A stretch of DNA of 64,000 nucleotides from Nocardioides panaciterrulae. Its GTDB lineage: Bacteria > Actinomycetota > Actinomycetes > Propionibacteriales > Nocardioidaceae. The notes beneath the pieces were generated by a model. That model had not been told where the DNA came from, made no database searches, and worked only from the letters and a program-made list of their open reading frames with translations. Location of the stretch: contig NZ_JACCBG010000001.1 in assembly GCF_013409645.1 (NCBI RefSeq), positions 1,054,001 through 1,118,000 on the forward strand, given 5' to 3'. Positions 1-7,616 of the stretch are shown piece by piece. Each line of letters begins with the position of its first letter. Position 1 is the first letter of the stretch. Both the position numbers and the translations under genes were made by a program.

Positions 1-301
1 CCGTGGGGGCGGCCGCGACCAGGCCGGCGCCGACGAGACGCTGCGCCGGGAGTGAGGACTCCGGACCACCGAGCACGTCCAGCAGGCTGGCCGAGGTCCA
101 GGTGCCGACCGCGAGGTCGGTGAGCAGGGGGTGGAGGGCATGGCCGAACCACTCCCCGCGCAGCAGCGCGCCCCGGGTCCCGGTCCCGAACACGGTCCGG
201 ATCCACGGCTCCAGCACCCGCACCGGCCGGTCGAGGGCGTCGACCTGCTCGAGCCACAGGGTCCCGCGCACCACGCCGGGAGGCCGTCCGACCTGATCCA
301 T
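1..301 (-). CDS. DUF2231 membrane protein, N-terminal part (truncated by window edge)
   Basis: The reverse strand reads open from an ATG at 301 to the left edge, about 100 residues. After a short polar N-terminus it contains HPLLTDLAVGTWTSASLLDVL (about residues 55-75), the typical start of a DUF2231 domain, in which a His lies just before the first membrane helix. DUF2231 proteins are small four-helix membrane proteins of unknown role, sometimes fused to Rieske domains. The C-terminus lies outside the window, so a fusion cannot be excluded. Family call is good; function is unknown. Confidence 0.75.
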   Translation of the reverse strand, partial: MDQVGRPPGVVRGTLWLEQVDALDRPVRVLEPWIRTVFGTGTRGALLRGEWFGHALHPLLTDLAVGTWTSASLLDVLGGPESSLPAQRLVGAGLVAAAPT

Positions 302-372
302 CTGGTTCTCCTCGCCGATCGGGGACGAGGCACCCCGGGTGCCTCTGCCTCCACCCTGCGCCGGACGGCCCG

Positions 373-1134
373 TCAGGTCAACGGTGCCCGTCGCCCCGCC
401 CAGGCAGTGGTCGCCCCGCCGCCCAGCCCGTGGTCGCGAAGCGGCCCCACCTGCCACCCCTCGGAGCGCCAGCGCTCGAGCAGCACCTCGGTGGCGGCGA
501 GGGTGCGGCGCCAGGAGCCGGGAGCGGCGGTGCGGTCGGTGTCGTGCAGCAGCAGGGTGCCGCCGGGCGCGAGCGTCCTGTCGATGCTGCGCACGATCCG
601 CTGCGGCGTGGCGGTGCGCTCCCAGTCACGGCCCCAGGCCGACCAGAGCACCGGACGCAGCTCGGTCGACCGGGCGGCGAGCAGGGCCTCGGCGGTGGTC
701 ACGCCGTACGGCGTCCGGTAGAAGCGCACCGCCCCGCCGGTGAGGTCCTCCAGCAGCCCGGCGGTGCGGCGCAGCTCCGCGGCCAGGCGGCCCGGCCGCT
801 TCAGCGCGACGCACCGGTGGTCCCAGCCATGGACCGCGAGCTCGTGCCCGGCGGCCGCCATCTCGCGCACCAGCCCGGCGTTCTGGGCTACGAACGCGCC
901 GAGCAGGAAGAAGGTCGCGGTGCGGTCGTGGCGGGCGAGCAGCTCCAGGAACCTCGGCGTCGAACCCGGGTCGGGCCCGTCGTCGAAGGTCAGCGCCACG
1001 TGCGGCCCGGCGGTGATGCCGGCCAGGCCGGGGGTGGCCCGGCGGCGCAGCGGGCCCACGGAGGCCAGCAGCGGCAGCGCGTCCGCGGCCACCGCGGCCC
1101 CGGCGAGGGCCGCCGCCCGGCGGGCCACGGTCAC
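373..1134 (-). CDS. Polysaccharide deacetylase (NodB / CE4 family)
   Basis: A 253-aa protein with the CE4 motif TFDDGP at residues 49-54 (the second Asp is the metal ligand) and HGWDH at 102-106, matching the HxxxH metal site. RTPYGV follows near residue 140 and LLLHD, carrying the catalytic His, near 200. CE4 enzymes remove N- or O-acetyl groups from sugars. The N-terminal 40 residues are hydrophobic (Ala/Leu-rich) and may anchor or export it. The GTG start at 1134 overlaps the stop of the upstream glycosyltransferase by 4 bp (GTGA), so the two are translationally coupled. The substrate is probably the product of that glycosyltransferase; this is inferred from position only. Confidence 0.85.
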   Translation of the reverse strand: MTVARRAAALAGAAVAADALPLLASVGPLRRRATPGLAGITAGPHVALTFDDGPDPGSTPRFLELLARHDRTATFFLLGAFVAQNAGLVREMAAAGHELAVHGWDHRCVALKRPGRLAAELRRTAGLLEDLTGGAVRFYRTPYGVTTAEALLAARSTELRPVLWSAWGRDWERTATPQRIVRSIDRTLAPGGTLLLHDTDRTAAPGSWRRTLAATEVLLERWRSEGWQVGPLRDHGLGGGATTAWAGRRAPLT

Positions 1135-2540
1135 GCGGCGCCGACCGGGGTCCGCGCGGGCGGGAACAGCACCTCGAGCAGCGCCCGGTGCACGGGGGTC
1201 TCCGAGCCGCCCGCCCGACCCCGGGCCAGCGCCGCCTCCAGCGCCGGCGCCAGGTCGGCGGGGTCGCGAACGAAGGTGGCGGCACCGGCGGCGGCGAGCG
1301 CCTCCGCGTTGGTGGTGCCGTGGCCGGGCAGATCGCGGTAGCTGATCAGCGGCGTGCCGGCGGCGAGGGTCTGCAGGCTGGTGAAGCCGCCGGAGTTCTG
1401 CACGACGACGTCGGCGGCCTTGATCAGCTCCTCCAGGTCGTCGCGCCAACCGAGCGAGACGATCCCGGGCACCGACCGGAGCCTCTCGTGCAGGGCCTCG
1501 TTGCGCCCCGTGACCACGACGGGTACGGCGAGCCCGGTGGCGGCGATGTCCCGCGCCGACTCCGTCAGCTCCCCGATGCCCAGGGACCCACCCACCACGA
1601 GCACGACCGGGGCGTCGAGGGGCAGTCCGGCCCGGGCGCGCACGGCGGCCCGCTCGGCGGCGGTCAGCGGCACGTCGCAGCCCTTCGGCACCAGGGCGGT
1701 CACCAGCTCGACCCGGGCGCCCAGCGCGCGGGCCTGCGCGGCCGCCACCTCCTGGTGGGCGAGGTGCAGGTCGATGCCCGGGTGGACCCACAGCGGGTGG
1801 ACCGAGGCGTCGGTGAGGTAGGTCAGCGCCGGCGCGCCGAGCTGACCACGCCGGCGCAGCCGGCCGAGCGCCTGGCTCGCGAAGGGGTGCGTGGAGACCA
1901 CGAGGTCGGTGCCGGTCCCGGTGAGGCGACGGATCCGCCGCGCCGGGAGCGCGGAGACCGCTCCCACCACGCAGCGGTGCAGCAGGGTGCCGGGCTGGAG
2001 GTGGCGCAGCAGCAGCCCCCACGACCGCGGGCTGAGGTCGAGCTGCTCGAGGTAGAGCCAGCGCACCAGCGGGCCGACCCGGGCGGGGAAGAAGTCCACG
2101 ACGTCCCAGACCTGCACCCGGTGGCCGGCCTCGACCAGGCGCCAGGAGATCTCCTGGGCCGCGGAGTCGTGGCCGGCGCCGAAGCTGCCGGAGATCACGT
2201 GCACGCCCAGCGGCCCGGCCGGGAGGTGGACCGCGACCGCCGGGTGCCCGTCGATCTGTGCCAGCGGAACCCGCAGACCGGACGGAGCGTGCAGGGAGCG
2301 CCTCGGAGCCGCGGCCCGGAACGACGTGCCGGCGGCCAGCCCGGCCACCGTGACGACCAGCGCCAGCACCAGGGCGAGGAGCCTGGCCACGACCGGGTCG
2401 TGCCCGGCCGCGCCGGTGTCCTGGAGAAGGTCGGAGGAGGAGAGATCCACGGCGTATCCCACCGCGAAGACGACGGTGGCGGTGACCAGCACCTCGACCG
2501 GGCGGAGGCTGCGACGGCGAGACGCGACGGGGACGGGCAT
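1131..2540 (-). CDS. MGDG synthase-like glycosyltransferase (GT28 type) with N-terminal membrane helices
   Basis: A 469-aa protein. Two hydrophobic segments (about 15-32 and 52-72) precede a cytosolic GT-B fold. The segment HVISGSFGAGHDSAA (about 114-128) is the N-terminal signature of monogalactosyldiacylglycerol synthase-like enzymes, and the C-terminal half has the GT28 nucleotide-sugar pocket (VVVGGSLGIGELTES, then VVVQNSGGFTSLQTLAAGTPLI). Family members glycosylate diacylglycerol or other lipid acceptors. The ATG at 2540 was chosen over a GTG at 2558 because neither has a usable ribosome binding site and the ATG would fit a leaderless transcript from the repeat element at 2564-2579. It is co-transcribed with the deacetylase. 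Acceptor lipid and sugar are unknown. Confidence 0.82.
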   Translation of the reverse strand: MPVPVASRRRSLRPVEVLVTATVVFAVGYAVDLSSSDLLQDTGAAGHDPVVARLLALVLALVVTVAGLAAGTSFRAAAPRRSLHAPSGLRVPLAQIDGHPAVAVHLPAGPLGVHVISGSFGAGHDSAAQEISWRLVEAGHRVQVWDVVDFFPARVGPLVRWLYLEQLDLSPRSWGLLLRHLQPGTLLHRCVVGAVSALPARRIRRLTGTGTDLVVSTHPFASQALGRLRRRGQLGAPALTYLTDASVHPLWVHPGIDLHLAHQEVAAAQARALGARVELVTALVPKGCDVPLTAAERAAVRARAGLPLDAPVVLVVGGSLGIGELTESARDIAATGLAVPVVVTGRNEALHERLRSVPGIVSLGWRDDLEELIKAADVVVQNSGGFTSLQTLAAGTPLISYRDLPGHGTTNAEALAAAGAATFVRDPADLAPALEAALARGRAGGSETPVHRALLEVLFPPARTPVGAA

Positions 2541-2563
2541 GGGGGAACGCTGACGCACCCACC

Positions 2564-2615
2564 TGAAGCATTGATGAAGCCGTCCCCGCGCCGGTGCGCC
2601 TTCACTTATCCTTCA
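2564..2615. promoter_or_regulatory. Paired 11-bp-period direct repeats between divergent operons (Pho-box-like)
   Basis: Two copies of TGAAG start at 2564 and 2575, and two copies of CTTCA start at 2600 and 2611. Each pair has an exact 11-bp period, and the two pairs point in opposite directions. On its own strand each divergent operon therefore has CTTCA-N6-CTTCA upstream. An 11-bp direct repeat is the geometry of PhoB/PhoP boxes (OmpR-type regulators), and the half-site resembles Streptomyces GTTCA units. The symmetry is seen directly; assignment to PhoP is inference. Confidence 0.5.
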
Positions 2616-2686
2616 TGACGACACAGCACGGTGGACCAAAGGACGGGGCCCGCGAGCGGCCCCGCGGAAGCCCCCCGGGAGCAACC

Positions 2687-3685
2687 ATGAGCACGGTTAC
2701 CTCGCTCCGGTTCGCGGGCCGCGCGGCGCTGGTCGCCGGCGTCGCAGGCGCCGGTCTCTGGGCAGCCACCCATGGCATCGCCGGCGTCGGCTGGTCGGCC
2801 GTGCTGGCCGTGCTGGGCGGGGTCTCGTGGCACTGGCTCGCCGTGCTCGCGGTCGTCTGGCTCGGGGGGCTCGGCATCTACTCGCTGGTGCTGGCCGCGT
2901 CGCTCCCCGGGCTCGGCCTGCGCCGCAGCCTGCTGCTCAACCTCAGCGGCAGCGCGGTCGCGAACGTGGTGCCGCTCGGCGGCGCGGTCGCGACCGCGAT
3001 GAACTGGCGGATGGTGCGGTCCTGGGGTCACTCCAACGGCGCGTTCGCGGCGTACTGCGTGCTCACCAACCTCCTCGACGTGCTGGTCAAGCTGCTGCTG
3101 CCGCTGCTCGCGGTGCTCGGCCTCGTCGCACTGTCCCAGCAGGTGCCGCCGCTGCTGTGGGTGCTGGCCGGAGCGGGCGCGGGCGCCGTGGTGCTCGCCG
3201 GAGTGGCCTGGGCGGTCCTGCGCCGGGTCGGGCCCGAGCGCGCGGGCCGGCTCGGAGGCCGGGCGCAGGCGCTGCGCGAGGGACTGCGGGACACGACGGT
3301 CCAGATCGTCGGCCTGGTCCGGCGAGGCTGGGCTCGGCTGCTCCCGGCGTCGGTGGCCTACGTGGCCGCGCAGGTGGCGCTGTTGTGGTGCGCGTTGCAC
3401 GCGGTGGGGCTGGGCCCGGGGCTCGCCGTCGTGGTCACCGCCGCCGCCGTCGAACGGCTCGGCACGCTGGTGCCGATCACCCCCGGCGGGACCGGCATCG
3501 CCGAGGCCGGCACGATCGCCTGGCTGGTGGCCGCCGGGCTCGACCCGGGCCGTGCGGTCGCGGGGGTTCTGCTCTACCGGGTGTTCCTGATCGCGATGGA
3601 GGTGCCGGTGGGCGGCGCCCTGCTCGGCGCCTGGGCGCTGCTCCAGCGGGTCGCCGCGCCGGCGCGACGGGAGGCCCTGTCGTGA
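2687..3685 (+). CDS. Flippase-like integral membrane protein (LPG synthase TM / UPF0104 family)
   Basis: A 332-aa polytopic protein with about eight hydrophobic helices. PITPGGTGIAEAG near residues 264-276 is the conserved loop of the lysylphosphatidylglycerol synthase membrane region family (AglD/UPF0104). Stand-alone members without the LPG catalytic domain are often found with lipid glycosyltransferases and are suspected flippases. The ATG at 2687 is preceded by GGGAG at 2677-2681. The stop overlaps the next gene's GTG by 4 bp, so it heads a three-gene operon with a GT4 enzyme and a PIG-L deacetylase. The flippase role is inferred from family and context. Confidence 0.8.
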   Translation: MSTVTSLRFAGRAALVAGVAGAGLWAATHGIAGVGWSAVLAVLGGVSWHWLAVLAVVWLGGLGIYSLVLAASLPGLGLRRSLLLNLSGSAVANVVPLGGAVATAMNWRMVRSWGHSNGAFAAYCVLTNLLDVLVKLLLPLLAVLGLVALSQQVPPLLWVLAGAGAGAVVLAGVAWAVLRRVGPERAGRLGGRAQALREGLRDTTVQIVGLVRRGWARLLPASVAYVAAQVALLWCALHAVGLGPGLAVVVTAAAVERLGTLVPITPGGTGIAEAGTIAWLVAAGLDPGRAVAGVLLYRVFLIAMEVPVGGALLGAWALLQRVAAPARREALS

Positions 3686-4788
3686 GGATCCTGCACGTCA
3701 CCGACCACTTCCCGCCGGTGCTGGGCGGCATCGAGACCCACGTGGCCCAGCTGGCCGCCCACCAGGCGGCGCGCGGCGACGAGGTCACCGTCCTGACCTC
3801 GACGCCGGACACCGTCGTCGACGGCCGCCGGGCCGTGGACCCCGACGGGGTCCGGGTGCGGCGGGCGCGCAGCACCTCGGAGGTGTTCCCCTTCGACTTC
3901 GACGACCACGACGTGGTCCACGCCCACATCTCCGTGCTCGCGCCGTTCACCTCGCGGGTGGCCGCGGTCGCGGCGCGCCGGGGCGTGCCCACCGTCGTGA
4001 CCGTGCACTCGTTCTGGGACGGCTGGGGACCGGTGGCGACGCTGGCCGCGGACGTCGCGGGCCTGCGCTCCGCGCCGGTGGGGTGGAGCGCGGTCAGCGG
4101 GGTCGCGGCCGCCCAGGTGGCGCGCCGGCTGCCGGGCGGCGTGGAGGTGGCGGTGCTGCCCAACGCGGTCGACGTCCCGGCCCGGGAGCACACGCCGGAC
4201 GGCCTCGGCCGACCGGTCCGGCTGGTCAGCACCATGCGGCTGGCCCGCCGCAAGCAGCCCCTGCAGCTGCTCGAGGCGTTCGCTCTCCTGCGCCGCCGCA
4301 CCGACCTGCCGGTGACGCTCACGGTGGTGGGGGACGGCCCGCTGATGGGCCGGGTCGCACGGCGGGTCCGCCGTGCGGACCTCCGCGGCGCGGTCGACCT
4401 CGTCGGCCGCCTGGAGCCGGTCGAGGTCCAGCAGGTGCTGCGAGACTCCGACGTGTACGTCGCGCCGGCACCGCTGGAGTCCTTCGGGCTGGCCGCGCTC
4501 GAGGCCCGCTGCGTCGGGCTGCCGGTCGTGGCCCGGTCCGGCAGCGGCGTGCAGGACTTCGTCCGGGAGGACGTCGAGGGCTGGCTGGTGCCCGACCGGA
4601 CCGCCCTGGTCGAGCGGTTGCGGATCCTGGTCGACCAGCCCGCGGTGCGGCTGCGGGTGGCCGAGCACAACCGGTCCACCCCGGCCGGCTTCACGTGGGG
4701 CCACGCGCTCGTGCGCACCGACGAGCTCTACGCCCGGACCCGGACCCGGGTCGGGGCGCTGGTCGCGGAGCGGGACGGGTCGCCGTGA
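3682..4788 (+). CDS. Glycosyltransferase family 4 (GT-B)
   Basis: A 368-aa GT4 enzyme. The N-terminal HFPPVLGGIETHVAQLA (about 9-25) is the glycine-rich acceptor loop. LVSTMRLARRKQPLQLLEAF (about 185-204) opens the donor domain, and PLESFGLAALEARCVGLP (about 267-284) is the E-x7-E nucleotide-sugar site. GT4 enzymes use activated hexoses with retention. It overlaps both neighbours by 4 bp (GTGA on each side). With a PIG-L deacetylase directly downstream, it could make a GlcNAc-glycoside that is then deacetylated, as in mycothiol or GPI-type pathways. It is not an obvious MshA, because neither its surroundings nor its sequence give that signature. The substrate is uncertain. Confidence 0.85.
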   Translation: MRILHVTDHFPPVLGGIETHVAQLAAHQAARGDEVTVLTSTPDTVVDGRRAVDPDGVRVRRARSTSEVFPFDFDDHDVVHAHISVLAPFTSRVAAVAARRGVPTVVTVHSFWDGWGPVATLAADVAGLRSAPVGWSAVSGVAAAQVARRLPGGVEVAVLPNAVDVPAREHTPDGLGRPVRLVSTMRLARRKQPLQLLEAFALLRRRTDLPVTLTVVGDGPLMGRVARRVRRADLRGAVDLVGRLEPVEVQQVLRDSDVYVAPAPLESFGLAALEARCVGLPVVARSGSGVQDFVREDVEGWLVPDRTALVERLRILVDQPAVRLRVAEHNRSTPAGFTWGHALVRTDELYARTRTRVGALVAERDGSP

Positions 4789-5594
4789 GGCCGTCGTACA
4801 CGCTGGTGGCCTTCCACGCCCACCCCGACGACGAGGCGCTGCTGACCGGCGGCACGCTGGCGAGGGCCGCCGCCGAGGGGCACCGCGTCGTGCTGGTGAC
4901 CGCGACCGACGGCGCCCTCGGCCTGGCCGGCGAGGAGGACGGGCGGGGCCGGGACCTGGCCGCGGTCCGGCTCGCCGAGCTGCACGCGGCCGCCGACGCG
5001 CTGGGCTGCGCCCGGGTGGTGGTGCTGGGCTACGCCGACTCCGGCCTGCACGGGGAGAGCGACCACGCAGCGGCCTTCGCTCGTGCCGACGTCGAGGAGG
5101 CCGCGGGCCGGCTCGCCGAGGTGCTGCTCGAGGAGCGGGCCGACGTGCTCACGATCTACGACGCCAACGGTGGCTACGGCCACCCCGACCACGTGCAGGT
5201 GCACCGGGTCGGGACGCGCGCCGCGCAGCTGGCCGGCACCCCGGTCGTGCTCGAGGCCACCGTCCCGGCGACCGCGTTCCGGCTGGCGCTGCGGGGGCTG
5301 CGCCTGGCCGGCCGGGCCCTGGGTCGCTCCGCCCCGCTGGGTGAGCGCGACGTCTTCACCGCCCGGGCCCGGATCACCCACCGCGTCGTCGTGCGCGCCC
5401 ACCTCGACGCCAAGCGCAGGGCGCTCGCCGCGCACGCCAGCCAGCGGCGCGGCGGGACGCGGGTCCTCGAGAGCCTGCTGCGGCTGCCCCGGCCGGTCTT
5501 CGCGCTGGCGCTGGGCACCGAGTGGTTCGCCCAGCAGGGCGCCGCCCCCGGGACCCGCTGCCCCGACGTGTTCAGCGGCGTCCGGTCAGCGTGA
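4785..5594 (+). CDS. PIG-L family N-acetylglucosaminyl deacetylase
   Basis: A 269-aa protein with the PIG-L zinc motif AHPDDE at residues 12-17 and the second metal motif GHPDH near 132-136. TDGALG near 44-49 is also typical. Family members (MshB, PIG-L, BshB) hydrolyse the N-acetyl group of GlcNAc-conjugates. It starts at a GTG overlapping the stop of the GT4 gene, so the pair probably acts in sequence on one glycoconjugate. Its 3' end overlaps the tail of the opposite-strand aminotransferase gene by 9 bp. The exact substrate is unknown. Confidence 0.85.
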   Translation: MRPSYTLVAFHAHPDDEALLTGGTLARAAAEGHRVVLVTATDGALGLAGEEDGRGRDLAAVRLAELHAAADALGCARVVVLGYADSGLHGESDHAAAFARADVEEAAGRLAEVLLEERADVLTIYDANGGYGHPDHVQVHRVGTRAAQLAGTPVVLEATVPATAFRLALRGLRLAGRALGRSAPLGERDVFTARARITHRVVVRAHLDAKRRALAAHASQRRGGTRVLESLLRLPRPVFALALGTEWFAQQGAAPGTRCPDVFSGVRSA

Positions 5595-7328
5595 GCCCTC
5601 GCCCACGGGCACCGGGGTGGGGTCCAGGCAGGCGGCCGGCAGCTCGAACCAGCGCAGCTCCTCGAACCCCGCGGACGTGCTCGCGGCGTTCCGTTCGAGG
5701 TCCGGGGGAGTGGCGGCCGCCAGGATCGAGGCGGCCTCGGCGAGGTGCTCGGCCAGCGCGGACTCCGGCGCCGTGTCGTCGTGGCGGGGGTAGGTGAGCC
5801 GGCCGGCCTCGTCGTACCCGACCTGGCGCAGCCGCAGCGGGGGCTCGACCGGGCCGGCCCGATGGGTCCACAGTCCCCGGGCAGGGTCGAAGCGGTAGCG
5901 CTCGAGCAGCCGCCAGCCCTCCCTGCCGACCAGCCGGACCGCCTCGACGAGGTAGTCGAAGACGGCCTCGGAGATGAAGTAGTTGAAGCTCACCCGGACC
6001 CAGCCGGGCTTGATGCCCTCGCAGCCGTGGGTGATCTCCCGCTCGAAGGCGTGGGAGCGCTCGAGGTCGATGCCCAGCAGCCGGTGCCCGTACGGGCCGG
6101 CGCAGGAGCACCCGCCGCGGGACTGGATGCCGAAGAGGTCGTTGAGCAGCGCCACCACGTAGTTGTGGTGCAGGTAGGTGCCGCGCGGGCCGCGCACCAC
6201 GAACGAGACGATCGACAGCCGCTCGGCGTCGGGGTTGCCCAGCACCTCGAGGGCGGGCTCGGCGCCCCAGGCCCGCAGCGCCCGGTGCACGTAGCTCTCC
6301 TCGTGCGCCCGGATCACGTCGGTGCCCACGGCCTGCTTGAGCTGGAAGACCAGACCGGCGCGGATCGAGCCGACGATCGCGGGCGTGCCGCCCTCCTCGC
6401 GGTGCACCGGGTCGTCGAGGTAGCGGTGCCCCTCGGGGTTCACGTAGGCCACCGTCCCCCCGCCCGGCACCACCGGCACCCGGTTGGCCAGCAGCTCCCG
6501 ACGCACGAGCAGCACGCCGGGGGTGCCCGGTCCGCCGATGAACTTGTGCGGGCTGAGGAAGACCGCGTCCTTGTAGCACTGCGGGTCGTCGCGCTCGGGT
6601 CCGTACATCTCGATGTCGACGTAGGGTCCCGCGGCGGCGAAGTCCCAGAACGACAGGGCGCCGTGCCGGTGCAACAGGGAGGAGATCGCGGCGGTGTCGC
6701 TGAGGATCCCGGTCACGTTGCTGGCCGCGGAGAAGCTGCCGATCCGCAGCGGTCGGTCCGCGTGGCGGACCAGCTCGGCCTCGAGCCGGGCCAGGTCGAT
6801 GTGGCCGTCGCCATCGGCCGGGATCGCCACGACGTCGGCGATCGACTCCCGCCACGGCAGCTCGTTGGAGTGGTGCTCGAACGGGCCGATGAAGACGACC
6901 GGCCGCTCGCCCTGCGGGATCGCGTCGGAGAGGTGGTAGCGGTCCTCCAGCGCGGACGGGATGCGCAGGCCGAGGATGCCGACGAGCTTGTCGATGGCAC
7001 CGGTGCAGCCGGAGCCGGCGAAGATCACCAGCGTGTCCTCGTCACCCCCGACCGCCTCCCGGATCAGGTCCCGCGCGTCCTCCCGGAGCCGGGTGGTCTG
7101 CAGGCCGGTGCCGCTGGACTCGGTGTGGGTGTTGGCGTAGCGGGGGAGCACCTCGTCACGGATGAAGTCCTCGAGGAAGCCCAGCGCCCGCCCCGACGCG
7201 GTGTAGTCGGCGTAGGTGACCCGCCGCGGCCCGAAGGGTCCGTGCATCAGCTGGTCGTCGCCGATCAGGGACTCCCGGACGCGCCGCAGCAGCGGGGTGT
7301 CGGCCGGGACCGGCGGGGCGCCATCCAT
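5586..7328 (-). CDS. Class V aminotransferase / cysteine desulfurase-like PLP enzyme
   Basis: A 580-aa fold-type I PLP enzyme. SPHKFIGGPG (Lys near residue 262) is the PLP-lysine motif, and SRGGCSCAGPYGH (near 402-414) lies where group II cysteine desulfurases carry the catalytic Cys loop. It is about 150 residues longer than SufS/CsdA; the extra C-terminal part has no recognised motif. The ATG at 7328 has no Shine-Dalgarno, but TAGGGT lies 6 nt upstream (ACCCTA at 7335-7340 on +), which indicates a leaderless transcript separate from the genes upstream. It could be a desulfurase or selenocysteine-lyase-like enzyme; the adjacent persulfide operon fits sulfur chemistry, but this is inference. 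Confidence 0.8.
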   Translation of the reverse strand: MDGAPPVPADTPLLRRVRESLIGDDQLMHGPFGPRRVTYADYTASGRALGFLEDFIRDEVLPRYANTHTESSGTGLQTTRLREDARDLIREAVGGDEDTLVIFAGSGCTGAIDKLVGILGLRIPSALEDRYHLSDAIPQGERPVVFIGPFEHHSNELPWRESIADVVAIPADGDGHIDLARLEAELVRHADRPLRIGSFSAASNVTGILSDTAAISSLLHRHGALSFWDFAAAGPYVDIEMYGPERDDPQCYKDAVFLSPHKFIGGPGTPGVLLVRRELLANRVPVVPGGGTVAYVNPEGHRYLDDPVHREEGGTPAIVGSIRAGLVFQLKQAVGTDVIRAHEESYVHRALRAWGAEPALEVLGNPDAERLSIVSFVVRGPRGTYLHHNYVVALLNDLFGIQSRGGCSCAGPYGHRLLGIDLERSHAFEREITHGCEGIKPGWVRVSFNYFISEAVFDYLVEAVRLVGREGWRLLERYRFDPARGLWTHRAGPVEPPLRLRQVGYDEAGRLTYPRHDDTAPESALAEHLAEAASILAAATPPDLERNAASTSAGFEELRWFELPAACLDPTPVPVGEGSR

Positions 7329-7403
7329 GCCCCGACCCTAGGGCCGGTCGCGGTCCGCGTCGAAGGTCCAAGGACCCGGGGGGGCAGCGCGCGCGGTCGG
7401 CGT

Positions 7404-7580
7404 TCAGCGGCCGAACAGCTTGCCGAGGAAGCCACCCTGCTTCTGGCCCTGCTTCTGGGCCTTGGGGTGGCCCGGGCAGCGCTGCGAGGCGGGCACGCCG
7501 GCGAGCACCTGGTCGACGTGCATGCCGCAACCGGCCCAGCCGGTCTTGCCACAGGTCTTGCAGACAACGGGACGACACAT
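7404..7580 (-). CDS. Small CxxC-containing conserved protein (58 aa)
   Basis: A 58-aa reverse-strand ORF with a good ribosome binding site (GAAGGAG about 7 nt before the ATG at 7580). It begins MCRPVVCKTCGKTGWAGCG and has five Cys in the first 35 residues plus a later CPGH, a pattern suggesting a zinc knuckle. The C-terminus is basic and Gln/Lys-rich, ending GKLFGR. Similar tiny proteins occur widely in actinobacteria, as far as I recall, without known function. It lies 36 bp downstream of the MMPL gene on the same strand. Codon use is GC3-rich, as expected for coding sequence. Confidence 0.75.
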   Translation of the reverse strand: MCRPVVCKTCGKTGWAGCGMHVDQVLAGVPASQRCPGHPKAQKQGQKQGGFLGKLFGR

Positions 7581-7616
7581 GGGGAATCTCCTTCGGTGGT
7601 GGGGGTCTCGGGTCGA

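Noticed and set aside
3-721. Forward-strand open frames at the left edge
   Set aside because: They are shadows of the DUF2231 and NodB genes on the opposite strand, with unnatural Arg/Pro-rich translations.
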